64,000 bases of DNA from Beta vulgaris subsp. vulgaris (GCF_026745355.1 NC_079205.1:7326056-7390055), one strand, 5' to 3'; counted from the first letter of the stretch, positions 10,073-21,023 are shown. Numbers and translations are program-made. The notes: generated by a model from the letters alone, not told the origin.

Positions 10073-11070
10073 TAACTAGTATTTTGGCTTGGTCGATGCC
10101 TTGGGTTATTGACAACTAGCCTTCATATGCACGCGATGCGTGCGTTAATTTCAAAATTTGTTATTCTATTAGATACTCCATTCGTACTTTATTTATGATT
10201 AAACAACAGTTAGATGAATTTAGATATATTAATTCACTAATGTAAAAAAATAAAAAGGTTGTGAGTGATTGTTAACATTAATTTTTTGTGAATGAATATT
10301 GAACAGAAAAAACAAAAATAATGAGTTGGTTCAACTGAATTAAAGAATATCAAAGGTACTGAATGTTCAGACTTTTCATGTGCACGTTATGTATACATCT
10401 TTTTTTATAAGGTATAAATATTTTGTCCATTTAATTTTTGATTGAAGTATTCGATGCATATACCATTTTAAACTTGTTTTAAATGACAAGTTGGAATGAG
10501 AATTTTTAAATGATTTGTTTTTGTAATTTTTTTTCATTCCATTAATTAGATCATTAAGGGTATTTTAGTCATTTCAAAAGAGGACATCACACCTCCTCCC
10601 TTGGCTTATATAATAGAGATTATCAAATACATTATTACTCATAAATTTCATAATTTGATTTTATTAGCTTTTCTTAATAGTCTGTTTAGGGAAAATTTAA
10701 AAATTAACTTTCTGGCATGATAAATTGTTTTTAAAAAAAACTTCTAAGAAATTGGGGATAAAAATAATTTCAATGAAATTAGGGTAAGAAAATGTTATTA
10801 CTTAATAAAAGTATTAGTAATCAAAAAACTTGTCTATGTCTTTATGATTCCATATAATTGTAAGACTTTATTATATATTACTTTGAAACATTAAGCATTA
10901 AAATTCTTGTGGATTAGTGGTTAAACACTCACATATTATATCATAGGTCATGCGTTCAAATCCTAGTAACTACAAATTGCTTATTTTTTTTAAATGAGAT
11001 TATAAAAAACGTGTATTAAAAGTTTGAGCAGAGTGTCACATGACACTTTTTTTATATAGGAACGTCTTTT
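10073..11070. repeat. AT-rich dispersed repeat B, copy 2, with tRNA-like segment
   Basis: Starts at TTAACTAGTATTTTGGCTTGG and ends near GACACTTTTTTTATATAGGAA; it is interrupted by the Helitron at 10116-10619. At 10906-10976 TAGTGGTTAAACACTC and ATGCGTTCAAATCCTAG resemble Pol III A and B boxes. The same segment, more decayed, lies at 13250-13315 in copy 3. This may be an embedded SINE or a mobile unit of unknown class. Confidence 0.45.
10116..10619 (-). mobile_element. Non-autonomous Helitron, 504 bp
   Basis: Read on the minus strand it begins TCTCTATTATATAAGCC and ends with the hairpin GCACGC-ATC-GCGTGC, nine bases, then CTAG. It sits between A and T with no target duplication, all classic Helitron traits. 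Two paralogous empty sites, CAATTATTAAAT near 12964 and CAATTATCAAT near 9681, join the flanks (GACAA / TTATCAAAT) exactly. No RepHel protein is encoded. Confidence 0.75.
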
Positions 11071-11100
11071 AATTTATTTGTATAGATGTGAGTATGTGAC

Positions 11101-11137
11101 TATTCCTAAGTTAAGGTCCATCAGCATTAATTAGCAG
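11101..11137. other. Third copy of the duplicated DNA, middle part
   Basis: TAAGTTAAGGTCCATCAGCATTAATTAGCAG matches the TAAGGTTTATCAGCATTAATTAGCAG segment of units 1 and 2. It ends at the target duplication of the LINE fragment. Confidence 0.6.
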
Positions 11138-11517
11138 GCTTTAGCCCTTCAACAGGGTGTTTGGCTAGCTATTCAAAATGGTATCACTCATCTTCACATC
11201 GAAGGCGATAATCTCCTTAGCTTGTTATAAATTTCGTCAAAGGCATATGATCCCCCCTTGGTAGATAGCTCACATCATTAAGGATATACGGATTTCACTC
11301 CGCTCAATTTCCTCTTGGACGATTCGACATGTCTTTCGGGAAGCCAACAGAGCAGTAGACTGGATTGCCAATAATGTTGGACACCTCATAGACTCTAGTT
11401 TTTGTATCAAAAATTGTACTCATTCATCTCTTCATTCCATCCTTGTACACGATAAGGTTGGAGCTCCCCTCATGCGGAGGGTCTCCTAACCTTTTTTTCC
11501 TTACCATTATAAAAAAA
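11138..11517 (+). mobile_element. 5'-truncated LINE, RNase H tail only
   Basis: Translation in shifting frames gives the end of a plant LINE RNase H domain: ALQQGVWLAIQNGITHLHIE near the start, then IRHVFREANRAVDWIANNVG. A short 3' UTR and poly(A) (11511-11519) follow. AATTAGCAG flanks both sides (11129-11137 and 11518-11526), the target-site duplication of target-primed reverse transcription. The piece is a dead-on-arrival insertion within the third copy of the duplicated DNA. Confidence 0.75.
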
Positions 11518-11730
11518 AATTAGCAGCATGTCAGCATTTTTACGTTTTTATCGTGCGCTACGCATAGCAACTAGACCACACACATACACCTCGTTTTTGG
11601 TTAGGTGTGGGAGCCTGGGAGGTGGCCTAGGCCCTGGAGGCCACTCCTACTTGACAGTTTTTAATGGGAAAATAATAATAGAATATATTATCTATTGATA
11701 TGATTTTAATTATGAATTAGGACTTAGGAA
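11518..11730. other. Third copy of the duplicated DNA, right part
   Basis: TTAGCAGCATGTCAGCATTT through ATTAGGACTTAGGA follows units 1 and 2 closely, including the GGAGGTGGCCTAGGCCCTGG block. It ends abruptly at a Helitron-like 5' end at 11731. Confidence 0.65.
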
Positions 11731-11920
11731 TCTCTATTATATAAATCAAGGGAGGAGGTGTGGTGTCCTCTTTTGAAGTGACTAGAATATCCTCTAATAA
11801 TTTAAAACAATGTTATTCTTTTTATAAAAAATTGAAAAATGAGAATCAATGAAACTTGCCATATGAGTAGGTCAAAAATGAAATATGCAATACCATTAAT
11901 AACCTGACAAACTAGATTGA
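11731..11920 (+). mobile_element. Helitron 5' end, same family as 10116-10619
   Basis: TCTCTATTATATAAATCAAG followed by GGAGGAGGTGTGGTGTCCTC matches the 5' end of the minus-strand Helitron for roughly 150-200 bp and is preceded by A. No hairpin plus CTRR end was found downstream, so the 3' limit is unknown. Confidence 0.5.
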
Positions 11921-12876
11921 CACAATCAATTCACGAAATCAATTAGAATTTTCAACCAAAAAAAGTTAACAATATATCGAGATAGCATAATATTTCATGT
12001 TTACAAAGGTCAAACAATATGGTTTATTAACAATTATAATTGTTAAAGAATTATACTAAAGTCGCTGAAAAGAAATTACTAAAGCATCGACCAAATTTTT
12101 CAGTGATGGTATTGAACAGTTAAAAATCATTCACCTTTAGTTTAAAAAGATAACAACGTCTACAAAAGAACCTCAATAATTTACATGACTACCAAAATAA
12201 TTTTAGATGATAAGCTTGTTGTAATCAACATCCTTAGGGGATTGTATGACTATCCTTGAGCATCCAGCTCGTAATTGATGATGTCTGTTACATTATTTTA
12301 GAGGTAATCAAATGACGGACAGAGCCACGGCTAAAACAATTTGCTCATTGGTCAAGTTAGGCCTGATCGAGTCAAAATTTGTGTGCACAACGTCCGCTTT
12401 TTCGAGCCAAACACATGGTTTTTACGGCCAAAATCGGATCAGGCCAAATTTTGAACTAAAAAATCATTTTTAGGTTGCCCAAAAACTCGTCCCAAATTGA
12501 AAAAAATGTGAGCCCAAAAAATCTATTCAAGCCCGAACATTTTCCAGCCAAACTCACGGCGATCTGCTCTACATTATCTATACATTATGCTCAGTTCCTT
12601 CACTCACGTCTTTTGTAACATTAATCAAATCACCGACAAACTTTCTAAATTTGTTCATAGTATAACGAATACGACGCATCAGACAATCATGTTCATTATA
12701 TTCGAGATTAATTTTGTCTTACCACATTGCATGGTTCAGGAATGTCCCATAAGAAATAGTAACTACTTTCAACATATTTGTGTTATTAACATACAAAAAT
12801 TTACCCATGCATACACAAATTATTATCTTCTCGTATATCATATAGCATTCCGATTTCACTTTTATTAGGAATCTAT
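11921..12876. other. Non-coding region
   Basis: AT-rich, with no domain in any frame. A slightly GC-richer stretch at 12345-12575 has GCCCAAAAA/GGCCAAA words like degraded simple-sequence elements. The ORF at 12587-12868 has no recognisable feature. Confidence 0.5.
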
Positions 12877-13430
12877 CTCTATTATATAATTTTATAAAAA
12901 TTAAACCTAATCCTTAATGGAAATAAATTAGTATTTTGGCTCGGACATGTCCCAATTTAGTTGCAATTATTAAATATTTATTATTCATAATTGATTCTAT
13001 TAGTTATTTGTAATTTTATGTCTAGTGTCAAATTGAAAAATAGATGTGATTGGATGATTAGTTGGATAAAACAAAAAGCTTATAAGGAAATAGGAATAAA
13101 AATAACAATTTTAATCGAATTTGAGTAGCAGAATGTAATTACATTAATAAAGTGTAAGAGATCAAAAAACTTGCCTATAACTTCATAGTTACATATAATT
13201 ATAAGACTTTATAATGTTTTACTTTGAAACATGAAACATTGAAATTATAGTGTATTGGTGGTTAATATCTCAAATTGCATTTGAAAGGTCATGTGTTCAA
13301 TTACTAGTCGGTACATATTGTTAATATTTTTAAATGAGATCATAAACACGTATATTAGAAATTTGAGAATAGTGTCATGCGGCACACAAATTAGAGAGTG
13401 TCACGTGGCACCGTTCATTGGATAGGAATA
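12877..13430. repeat. AT-rich dispersed repeat B, copy 3
   Basis: Begins TCTCTATTATATAATTTTAT and is collinear with copies at 9588 and 10073. It lacks the Helitron insert and so supplies an empty site near 12964. Near its end GTGTCACGTGGCAC is a near-perfect palindrome. It ends about 280 bp upstream of the terpene synthase TATA box. Confidence 0.5.
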
Positions 13431-13708
13431 CCTTTTCGATAGATTTTACGATAATATATCTTAAGATGATAATATATCCTACCGATACTGTTGATATATA
13501 TACAATAAACAATATATAAGACCCAAAGGCTAAACTAGGCAAGTAAATTTACACAAGAATATCTACATACAAACTAGATTATTTACATAATCTATCAATT
13601 ACAACCACTAGGCCAAGCTTAGGTTAAAAATATATGTCTTATTCAACAATTATGCATGGCCAAAACAAAAAATTCGGTATTTAATCCTAATTATGCCTAA
13701 GAGGCGCT

Positions 13709-13716
13709 TATAAATA
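13709..13716 (+). promoter_or_regulatory. TATA box of the terpene synthase pseudogene
   Basis: TATAAATA lies 93 bp upstream of the exon 1 ATG, the normal distance for a plant promoter with a short leader. Between it and the ATG the leader is uninterrupted, so transcription could still start here. Confidence 0.6.
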
Positions 13717-13808
13717 GGCTGCACCTGAATGCTATTTTGATGCAGAAAAGTATCTATTGAAACTAAAATCCATCTATAAATCCCTCTAAACAAAACCTAT
13801 TGTTCAAG

Positions 13809-13910
13809 ATGGAGTGCCAAAATGGTACCGCAGAAATCACTCGTCCACTTGCGAATTTCGATCCTGACGTTTGGGGGGATACCTTCCTCGATTACTCTTC
13901 CGCTGATGAG
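13809..13910 (+). pseudogene. Terpene synthase exon 1 (34 codons)
   Basis: Encodes an N-terminus with TRPLANFDPDVWGDTFLDYS, matching the RPxANFxPxxWGDxF motif at the start of the alpha domain of angiosperm terpene synthases. It starts with MEC, has no plastid transit peptide (so a cytosolic sesquiterpene-type enzyme is likely) and ends at GATGAG before a GT donor (13911). Phase 0 joins it to exon 2. Confidence 0.9.
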
Positions 13911-15368
13911 GTGTCATCTCTTTTTCTAATTTAATATTCCTATTGTTACTCCTGTTTAATTCCTCACATATTTTAGTTGTAATAATCAAATATTCATTAT
14001 CTGCTTCGATTCTTATTAAAATCTGGAGCACTTAACATGTTACTTGCTCCTAGTTTTACTACCTTTATGTTTTTTTTTTTAATGTTTTATGGAGAAGGAC
14101 CGTATCTAAAGCTCAACGCGCATGGTGTTTTTGGTCATGTATTTTTACCACTTTATGTTTAAGTCACTAAATAGTGTCAAAGTGAAACAAGAAAATAGCA
14201 TAAAGTCAAATTGTCACAATATATAAAAAAAGAAGTGGTAATTTATCCCTTTATTCCTTCAAAATTCATTAACAATATGTTTGGTTCATTTTTAGCAAAG
14301 GAAAGGAAGGAAAGAGAAAGAAAAAAAGTCTTAACTTCCGTGATTGGTATAATTTTTTTTTTGTTATTAATAAAAATTAATAGTCTAATTTCAACAGCAA
14401 CTGCACAGGGCCCCAAAAATATAAGGACCCAATTATTTTGGACTGCCTAACGGAAAAAAATCGAACTCCACGCCATTCTCTATTTTCAACCACTTCCCTT
14501 CCTATTCCCAAAACTCCATTAATGATACCTCTCTCTGTCATCTCCTATTCCCAAAAAAAAATCCAACCTTCTCCATTACAACTTTCAAAAAATAATTAGA
14601 AAGATCAATTATTTTTTGGCAGATGAAATAGATATGTCAAAACCCTTAAACAACATTCTTTTAAGTGGAGACGATTCACTATATGTTTCTTTCGTCTTCA
14701 ACCTCCAACTTTCATCCTCTAATTGAAAAAATCCTTTTTTTTTCTGATATGAATTTTTAGATTCTCTAACTATCTTAACTATTTCCCTAATTCTCTTCTC
14801 CTTTTCATTATGCTATCAAATTTCAGGTCTTTTATTTGTAGAGAAACATGTGATTAGGGTTAAAATCGTAAAGTTTTGTGGGTAATAAAGTGGAAGAGTA
14901 TAGATAATAAATTACAGCAAGAAGAAGAATTACAAGTAGGAAAGAGTTATAGTAGTTTAGTAAAGCAAATATCAGAAAGGCACAAGTTCGATAGATTAAT
15001 ATTATTCATTCTCTTACTCGTTGAAGGTAATTTCTAAATTATGAAAATTTTGTTATTCAGTTGTTTTTTTAATTTGTTTGGATAATCTCGAATTTTGGTT
15101 AATTTTATTATATTTTTATTATTTTTGATGGTGTGAATTGCTCAATTATCAAATTTCGATTATTATTTATTAATTGAATAATTTTTGATAGTGATTTATG
15201 CATAAAATTTGGTTGCTCAATGGTTCGTTTAAATTCTTTTATGATCGAGGTCTCATAATTTAGGTTAGTACAAGACCCCTAAATTATACAAGACGATCCT
15301 GAATTTCAATAGTGAATTTGCGTTAATTTCTGTATGAATTGTTTTTTTCTCGGTTGTGGTTGTCGAAG
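13911..15368 (+). other. Terpene synthase intron 1
   Basis: 1,458 bp, AT-rich, GT donor at 13911 and an AG acceptor at 15367-15368. That is long for this intron, which is often about 100 bp in the family, so it probably contains insertions. I could not define any. No coding domain lies inside. Confidence 0.6.
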
Positions 15369-15474
15369 GCTACCCAAAGCCAAAAGGAGCGAGAAGCAAA
15401 AGAGCAGAAAGAGCAAGTGCGAAAAAAGCTTTTTGCTGGTATCAAGGACCTTAAGGAAAGACTTGAATTAACAA
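15369..15474 (+). pseudogene. Terpene synthase exon 2, 5' part only
   Basis: Reads ATQSQKEREAKEQKEQVRKK then LFAGIKDLKERLELT, the charged helix that follows exon 1 in terpene synthases. The frame is open and phase 0 with exon 1. Just where the family shows an IDxIQRLGxxYHF-type motif, the sequence switches to LINE DNA (about 15475). Confidence 0.8.
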
Positions 15475-17225
15475 AAATAAGACACTACCATATCAACTGT
15501 GTGCACACTTTGATGCCATAAGGCATGATTCCTCTCTCTCCAAACACTGTAAACTGTAGCTAATAAACTAGCCACTACCACCTGCTTCCTAAACTTGCTA
15601 CCTTTGTATCTTCTCTGAACCCAACTGAGCAACTGGTAAATATTACAAGAAAGAGTTTTGATCCCCAACCACCTCTTGACTCTGATTAGGCACTGTTGAC
15701 TGTAATGACAGCTAAAAAATAAATGAGAGTGATCCTCCTCCTCAATGTCACACATAAGGCATAAGTTGCTGTCACAAATCCCCAATCTTGCAAGCTTGCT
15801 CCTAGTTTGCAACTTTTGTTTCATCATAAGCCACCCAATAAAACAATGTTTAGGCAGATTATGAACATCCCATATAGACCTGCTCCACTCCACTTTCTCC
15901 CCCATATTTCTTATTGAATTATAAGTTTCAGTAATGCTGTAACTTGGTTTAGCCAGCCACCCCTGCCCACATGTAGACAGGATATTTTGTTTAGTTCTAC
16001 AGATGAATTTAACCACCCAACTAGTAGATGAAGGAGCCATATAAGAATTCCAGCTGTGCTCCTTAATATATCTATCATGGATCCACTTCACCCACAAGTT
16101 GTCAGCTTTTCTAGCAATATCCCACACAAGTTTACCAACCATAGCCACATTCCACTGAATAATGTTTCTAAAACCTAAACCACCATGATGTTTAGGTTTA
16201 CAAGTGTCATCCCAATTCACATACCCAGGCCTGGCACTATCACAAGATCCTGTCCACAAAAAAGCTCGACATATAGAGTTTACCTGCTTCACAACAGCTT
16301 TAGGCAGGATGAAGATCTGGGACCAATAAACACAAATACTCAAGAGAACTGAGTTTATAAGTTGCCTTCTCCCTGCATAAGAGATATTTCTGGAACTCCA
16401 GATTCTGATCTTCATCACCATTTTCTCAACCAATTTCTCACAATCTGCTGCAGAAAGCTTTTTAGTGGAAATGGGCACACCCAAGTATCTAAAGGGCAGA
16501 TTACCATGCTTGAAACCCGAGCTTTCTTTTATGCGTGTAACCTCCTGATCATTAAGCCCACAACTGAAAAACTCAGACTTAGCAGGACTTGCCTTCAACC
16601 CAGCAGTAGCAGCAAACAAATTAATGCCTTGCAGCAATAAGTGAATAGACTTATACTCCCCTTTGCAGAACAAAACAACATCATCTGCAAAACATAGATG
16701 ATTTATCCCCATTGTTTTGCATCTAGGATGAAAAGAAAACTCAGGTTGTTGCCCAATATATGTCATGATTCTGGAGAAATATTCCATACATAACACAAAA
16801 AGCAAGGGTGACATTGGGTCACCCTGCCTGATGCCTCTTTGAGCCTTGAAAAATCCAGAAGGAACTCCATTAATCATCAAAGTGAACATGGGGCTCTGAA
16901 CACAAGTTAGAATCAACTCCACAAATCTTATAGGAAATTTCAAAGCCATCATCATTTCCTCAAGAAATTCCCAACTCACTGTATCATATGCCTTCTGGAT
17001 GTCAATCTTCATTAAACAGCACTTCTGATTTTGCCTAGCTTTATACATTTTAACAATATCTTGGCATAATAAAATATTATGCAAGATACTCCTACCCTCC
17101 ACAAATGCACCCTGTGCAGCAGACACAACACTAGGCAGGACCAATTTCAACTTCTCACACAACAGCTTAGTTATGCACTTAGAAGATAACTGAACAACAG
17201 GATATAGGCCTAAAATCCCCAACAT
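15468..17225 (-). pseudogene. LINE reverse transcriptase, main open frame
   Basis: 585-codon frame of a non-LTR retrotransposon ORF2. Visible motifs: QGAFVEGRSILHNILLCQD, KIDIQKAYDTVSWEF (motif A, about residues 73-87), RGIRQGDPMSPLLF (130-143) and CFADDVVLF (catalytic YxDD-equivalent, 178-186). PFRYLGVPIS follows, then a zf-RVT region with LPKHCFIGWL and CDSNLCLMCDIEEEDHSHLF (about 455-500). The last residues run into terpene synthase exon 2 DNA. The initial residues up to ~15 are out of frame: the family consensus (GDFRPIS) lies in the other frame, so there is a frameshift near 17180. Confidence 0.85.
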
Positions 17226-18056
17226 GTGAAGGGCTTTTAATCTTTGGAATCAAAGTAATAGAAGTGATGTTAACAGCTTTAAGTAACTAACCAGTCTGAA
17301 AAAAGTCTAGGATAGCATCAGATACTTCATCCCCTTTTATCTCCCAACAGTGCTTAAAGAAGTAACTATTGAACCCATCACTCCCTGGAGCCTTCTCATT
17401 AGGAATAGAAAACATGACTCTTTTCACATCCTCTTTAGTGAAGTTGCACTGCAATAAATTCTGCTGTTCATCAGAAAGTACATGCCCTCTCCTAATAATC
17501 TGCTGATGAATTGTGCTCCTTTCACCCATTTTAGTGCCCAGCAATCCTTGATAAAAAGAAACAAAAGCTTCCTGGATCTGATGCTCTTCATTAAGCCATT
17601 GACCCTCATTATTCAGGATGGCATAAATCTTATTTTGCTGTCTCCTAGCCTTAATAGATTGATGGAAGAGTTTAGTGTTATCATCCCCTTTCTCTATCCA
17701 TCGTTCTTTAACCTTCTGTTTTAAGAAGCTCATATATCTAGCTTGAGCCCTTTTATAATCCTCAGTAGCCTTCCTTTCCTCCTCAATACTAGCAACATCC
17801 CTTAATTGCTCATGAGCAATATTCTGCTTCATAATCATCTGATTATAAGCATGATGAGCTTGAGCTTGGATGTCAGAAAAACCTTCTCTATTAAACTTCT
17901 TCAATTCGGCTTTCATGATCTTCAACTTCTGAGTAACTTGGAACATCTTACACCCATTCACAGGTCTCTGCCACACATCCTTAACTAACTCCATAAAACC
18001 ATCCCCACAAACCCACATATTGAAAAACCTAAAAGGTTTTTTCCCACTACTTTCTT
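15475..18056 (-). mobile_element. LINE fragment, truncated at both ends
   Basis: Minus-strand L1-type LINE ORF2 covering the linker, reverse transcriptase and zf-RVT regions. It lacks the endonuclease at its 5' side (begins near KPFRFFNMW) and lacks 3' UTR and poly(A) at its 3' side, so ordinary target-primed insertion does not explain it. Its family is the same as the LINE at 45285-47285. It replaces terpene synthase exons 2b-6. Confidence 0.85.
17226..18056 (-). pseudogene. LINE ORF2, endonuclease-RT linker
   Basis: The open part at 17287-18018 encodes ERWIEKGDDNTKLFHQSIKA and PNEKAPGSDGFNSYFFKHCW, the usual linker and RT entry of plant L1 ORF2. A TAG stop at about 17278-17280 precedes LLKAVNITSITLIPKIKSPS, and a frameshift near 17180 separates it from the main RT frame. 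Similarity extends upstream of the first Met to about 18056. Confidence 0.75.
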
Positions 18057-18650
18057 TGTATATATGTTTACCGACATGAACTAAGAGTAATTAATGGTCA
18101 AAGTTCGACCTTAAATATCATGTTTCCTTATTATTTGAAATTGAGGGATTCATATATAATTACATTTGTTAATCATTAAAATTATACATTTACAAGTATG
18201 TCGCTCAAATTGTTACAGTTTTTTTCGGATAGAGTGAGGTGTGTGGAAGGTATATATATATTCACACATGGTTGATTGTATCAAGTAAGCTTATACTATC
18301 TTGAGTAATATACCCTAAAAAAAAATCTTAAATAATATATCAAATACGATATATTTTATGATTAGTTAGTGAGTACGAATGGTCAAATTGCTACAAAAAA
18401 GAACTACAAAGTGTTTCAGATTTTTATTTAAAAAATTTTCATTTAAATTTAAATGAAGTCATTTGATCTCACACTTTCAAGGATAACTCCTCCCTCCTAT
18501 ACCTATTAGGCTAGTACCTACTAGGCTAATACTAATTGATCAAAAGGTAAAATTGTTTCTAACACACCAAGGTGTTGGTTGTTCCTACATTAATAAATTA
18601 AATTATATTTAATTTTATATCTAATCTTTTGGTTTGATGGAATTTTGTAG
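18057..18650 (+). other. Residual terpene synthase intron
   Basis: AT-rich sequence between the LINE edge and the last exon, ending in a good acceptor (TTTGATGGAATTTTGTAG). It is probably intron 6. No exon 3-6 coding similarity was seen. Confidence 0.5.
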
Positions 18651-18944
18651 TTTGAACAAAATAGAGATCATGTTGCCTCGGCTGTAGAATGCTACATGAA
18701 ACAATATGGGACTTCTGAGGAAGAAGCTTACAAAGAGATCCAATTGGAGATGGAAGAAGCTTGGAAAGACATGAATGAAGAGTTGCTTCGACCAACTTGT
18801 GTTCCAATGCCTCTGATAACTCGAATCATTAACCTATCAAGGTTTTTATATGATCTATATAAGATTGGTGAAGATGGTTACACTATGAGCAAGTATCTGA
18901 AACTAAAAATTGCTAAAGTTCTTATTGATCCCGTCATAATATAA
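18651..18944 (+). pseudogene. Terpene synthase last exon (97 codons plus stop)
   Basis: Begins FEQNRDHVASAVECYMKQYG, the conserved start of the final terpene synthase exon, then SEEEAYKEIQLEMEEAWKDM and LLRPTCVPMPLITRIINLSR. It ends after KIAKVLIDPVII with TAA. The frame is completely open and contains the DxYxxxEDGYT-like segment (DLYKIGEDGYT). This is the C-terminal helix bundle closing the active site; alone it cannot be catalytic. Confidence 0.9.
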
Positions 18945-20357
18945 TATTGGCGTACGTACGTTGTTAAAGTTGTAGCTTAATAAGCCATTTACGGTGTTTT
19001 ACTTAATAGACCTCGTTGAATCTAGCAATTGCTTAAGCTTGATTCTTGATCTAAGCTTGTGGCTCCTTTAGAAGCTAAAAGCCTTTGCGAATTTTAAATT
19101 CCTAAGCTTTTTTTTCAATATTAAAGATAATTTCTTTACCTTATATTGTCCTTTATTGGTTTTGAATCTGGTGGAAGTTTTGTAATATTGTGAGTATTCT
19201 ATAATGTTAATACTTAACTATGTTCACTTCAACTTATATTGTCTGAAATTATATTATCTAAACTTATTTAATTTTTTTTAAAAATACAAAGATGAATTTC
19301 ATTAATTAAACACCATACGACATCCTCTATTGATGTTTAGCCAAATAAAGTTATTCTACTATATAACTATGATAATAATGAATATAATCTGACAATATAT
19401 CCCCGTTTTGTTCTTTAAATCATGCAGTCTTGTATGAGAGCATTTATCACGGTGATTAAATTTTGAGAAGATATCTCTTTATTGAACTCTACCGATAGCG
19501 TATGAAAATCAAATACTAATTGCAAATTGTACAGCAAACCATCACTGAACTGTATCTTTGCAATAAACTAAAATCAAACTTTAAAACCCCACAGAGGAAA
19601 CTAACAAATCAAACTCCAAACTTCCATACTGGAGACAAAGAACGCAAGAATTGATTCGGCATCATTAATGATACGCTTTGCACCAAGGTTAATAGTTTGT
19701 GATATTATTACTACTAGTCCTTATTGCGGGGCTCTATGCACCCAAGTGATAGTTTGTGGAATTGCAGTCAGTTTTGCCAAAAAGTAATGTAGCTCACATG
19801 GAATAAAGAAATGCGAATAGAATAAATAATTTTGCATACAACACATATACCAATTTAGTCCATTCTCAAGCGAGAAAAACCTAGTCTATTTGTGTTAAGA
19901 CTTGGTTTCCAACACATCTATACGACTATACTCCTTCATGTTGCTACCAATACTCCTATAATTGGTACAACAAAAAAAGGTTTATAAACCTCTTCCAAAT
20001 GTACTATTTTCTCATTTGGTGGTTTTAGTGGTACCAATTCAAAAAAGGGAGCGGTATCAATCTATTTGATAGATTTTTAACCATAGACGTCTATAACAGC
20101 TCTTCTCAATCACCATTAGCAACCAATCGTTACCACCAAATTATTATCATTTTTTCTTGTACCGTACAAAGACTTTCATAATCATCGGTTTCGTTAGAGA
20201 AAAGATAAAGAAACATGGAAAGGTACAATATTGCTATCGACCACGAAAATCTGTACGTGGAAGCCATTGCAGTGCAAAGATCCATCAACATCCTCGTACA
20301 ATTGTTGTCAGGAATCAATATCGTATGTTGTTTTTCATGTGCGCTAAATCTTGTCCA
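18945..20357. other. Non-coding region downstream of the terpene synthase
   Basis: Includes the probable 3' UTR and then AT-rich DNA. Two overlapping ORFs at 20130-20418 (one reading MERYNIAIDHENLYVEAIAV) stop at the copia LTR and have no recognised domain. They could be a fragment of an interrupted gene, but I have no positive evidence. Confidence 0.4.
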
Positions 20358-20920
20358 TGTTAATGATAAGGACTATGTCAACCTTATCGTATTGTTAAGA
20401 TTGCTATCTATCCATTAGCAATATAGCTATACCTATCTTCTTAGTAGATTACTTTTTCTTTTGAGGGATTCTTAGTAGATTACTTTAGTTATCATTACTT
20501 GTGATATACGTCCTCTATACAGAAATAGTGACACCATTTTTATTTAGTGCACTATTCACATCTTACACTTAGATTGTCTTTAGTGATTTATATTTTGGGA
20601 AAAACATAGTCATTTGGGAGTCTTGTTAGATTTATCTCGATGTAAATTTTATTAATATAAACTTTTTATAATTTTTACTTATTGATAATTAAAGATATTA
20701 ATAATTGAAATCATACGACATGTGTGAAAGCTAGAAATAGTGCAACTATTTTAAATTTATAAACACAGGAAGTACTTACGTAGCATATTAGCATATTCCT
20801 TTAATACTTTTTTTTTTTTTTCTTGTAAACTCTAGCTACTGATATAATCTACATCTCATGTTGTACTATATAAGCTATGGCTTTATTAATGGAAAAGATG
20901 TAACTTTTCCAACTCTAACA
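20358..20920 (+). repeat. Copia 5' LTR
   Basis: Starts TGTTAATGATAAGG, ends AACTCTAACA, with TATATAA at 20867-20873. CTTAGTAGATTACTTT is duplicated around 20437-20487. A 264-bp MITE is inserted at 20509-20772. Without these it matches the 267-bp 3' LTR. Confidence 0.85.
20509..20772. mobile_element. Stowaway-like MITE in the copia 5' LTR
   Basis: 264 bp, flanked by TA on both sides (20507-20508, 20773-20774). The 3' LTR has the uninterrupted site GATATACTTACG, which fixes the limits. The interior, for example GAAATAGTG...ACACCATTTT and its inverted partner, matches the MITE at 34554-34811. TA target sites are typical of Tc1/mariner-derived Stowaway elements. Confidence 0.85.
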
Positions 20921-20930
20921 TGGTATCACA
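20921..20930 (+). promoter_or_regulatory. Primer binding site of the copia element
   Basis: TGGTATCACA directly follows the 5' LTR; TGGTATCAGAGC is the normal initiator-tRNA-Met complement in plant copia elements, so the last bases have drifted. Confidence 0.75.
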
Positions 20931-21023
20931 TCAACGATCCAACCTCTAAATTTTTTTTCCACCATCACTCACGACTCCCATTCTCTAACCAACGCTACTG
21001 AACCTTACAAACCCCTCACTGTC

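Larger units (their letters stand above)
13809..18944 (+). pseudogene. Terpene synthase pseudogene lacking its catalytic middle
   Basis: Three coding blocks in correct order and strand match a plant sesquiterpene-type terpene synthase: exon 1 (13809-13910), the start of exon 2 (15369-about 15474) and the last exon (18651-18944). Terpene synthases convert prenyl diphosphates into terpenes using DDxxD and NSE/DTE metal-binding motifs; those motifs and the RxR region, normally in exons 3-6, are absent. A minus-strand LINE fragment (15475-18056) occupies the gap. The preserved blocks total roughly 165 codons of a normal 540-600. Intact splice sites and reading frames suggest recent loss. No other terpene synthase exon is visible in the window. 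Confidence 0.85.

Noticed and set aside
12587..12868. 93-codon plus-strand ORF
   Set aside because: No domain, no promoter or splice context, AT-biased composition equal to its surroundings.
12877..13430. Repeat B as a complete Helitron
   Set aside because: The left end is Helitron-like, but the right end has a palindrome without a following CTRR, so the class is left open.
17482..17988. Plus-strand ORFs over the terpene synthase LINE
   Set aside because: Shadows of the LINE ORF2 linker on the minus strand.
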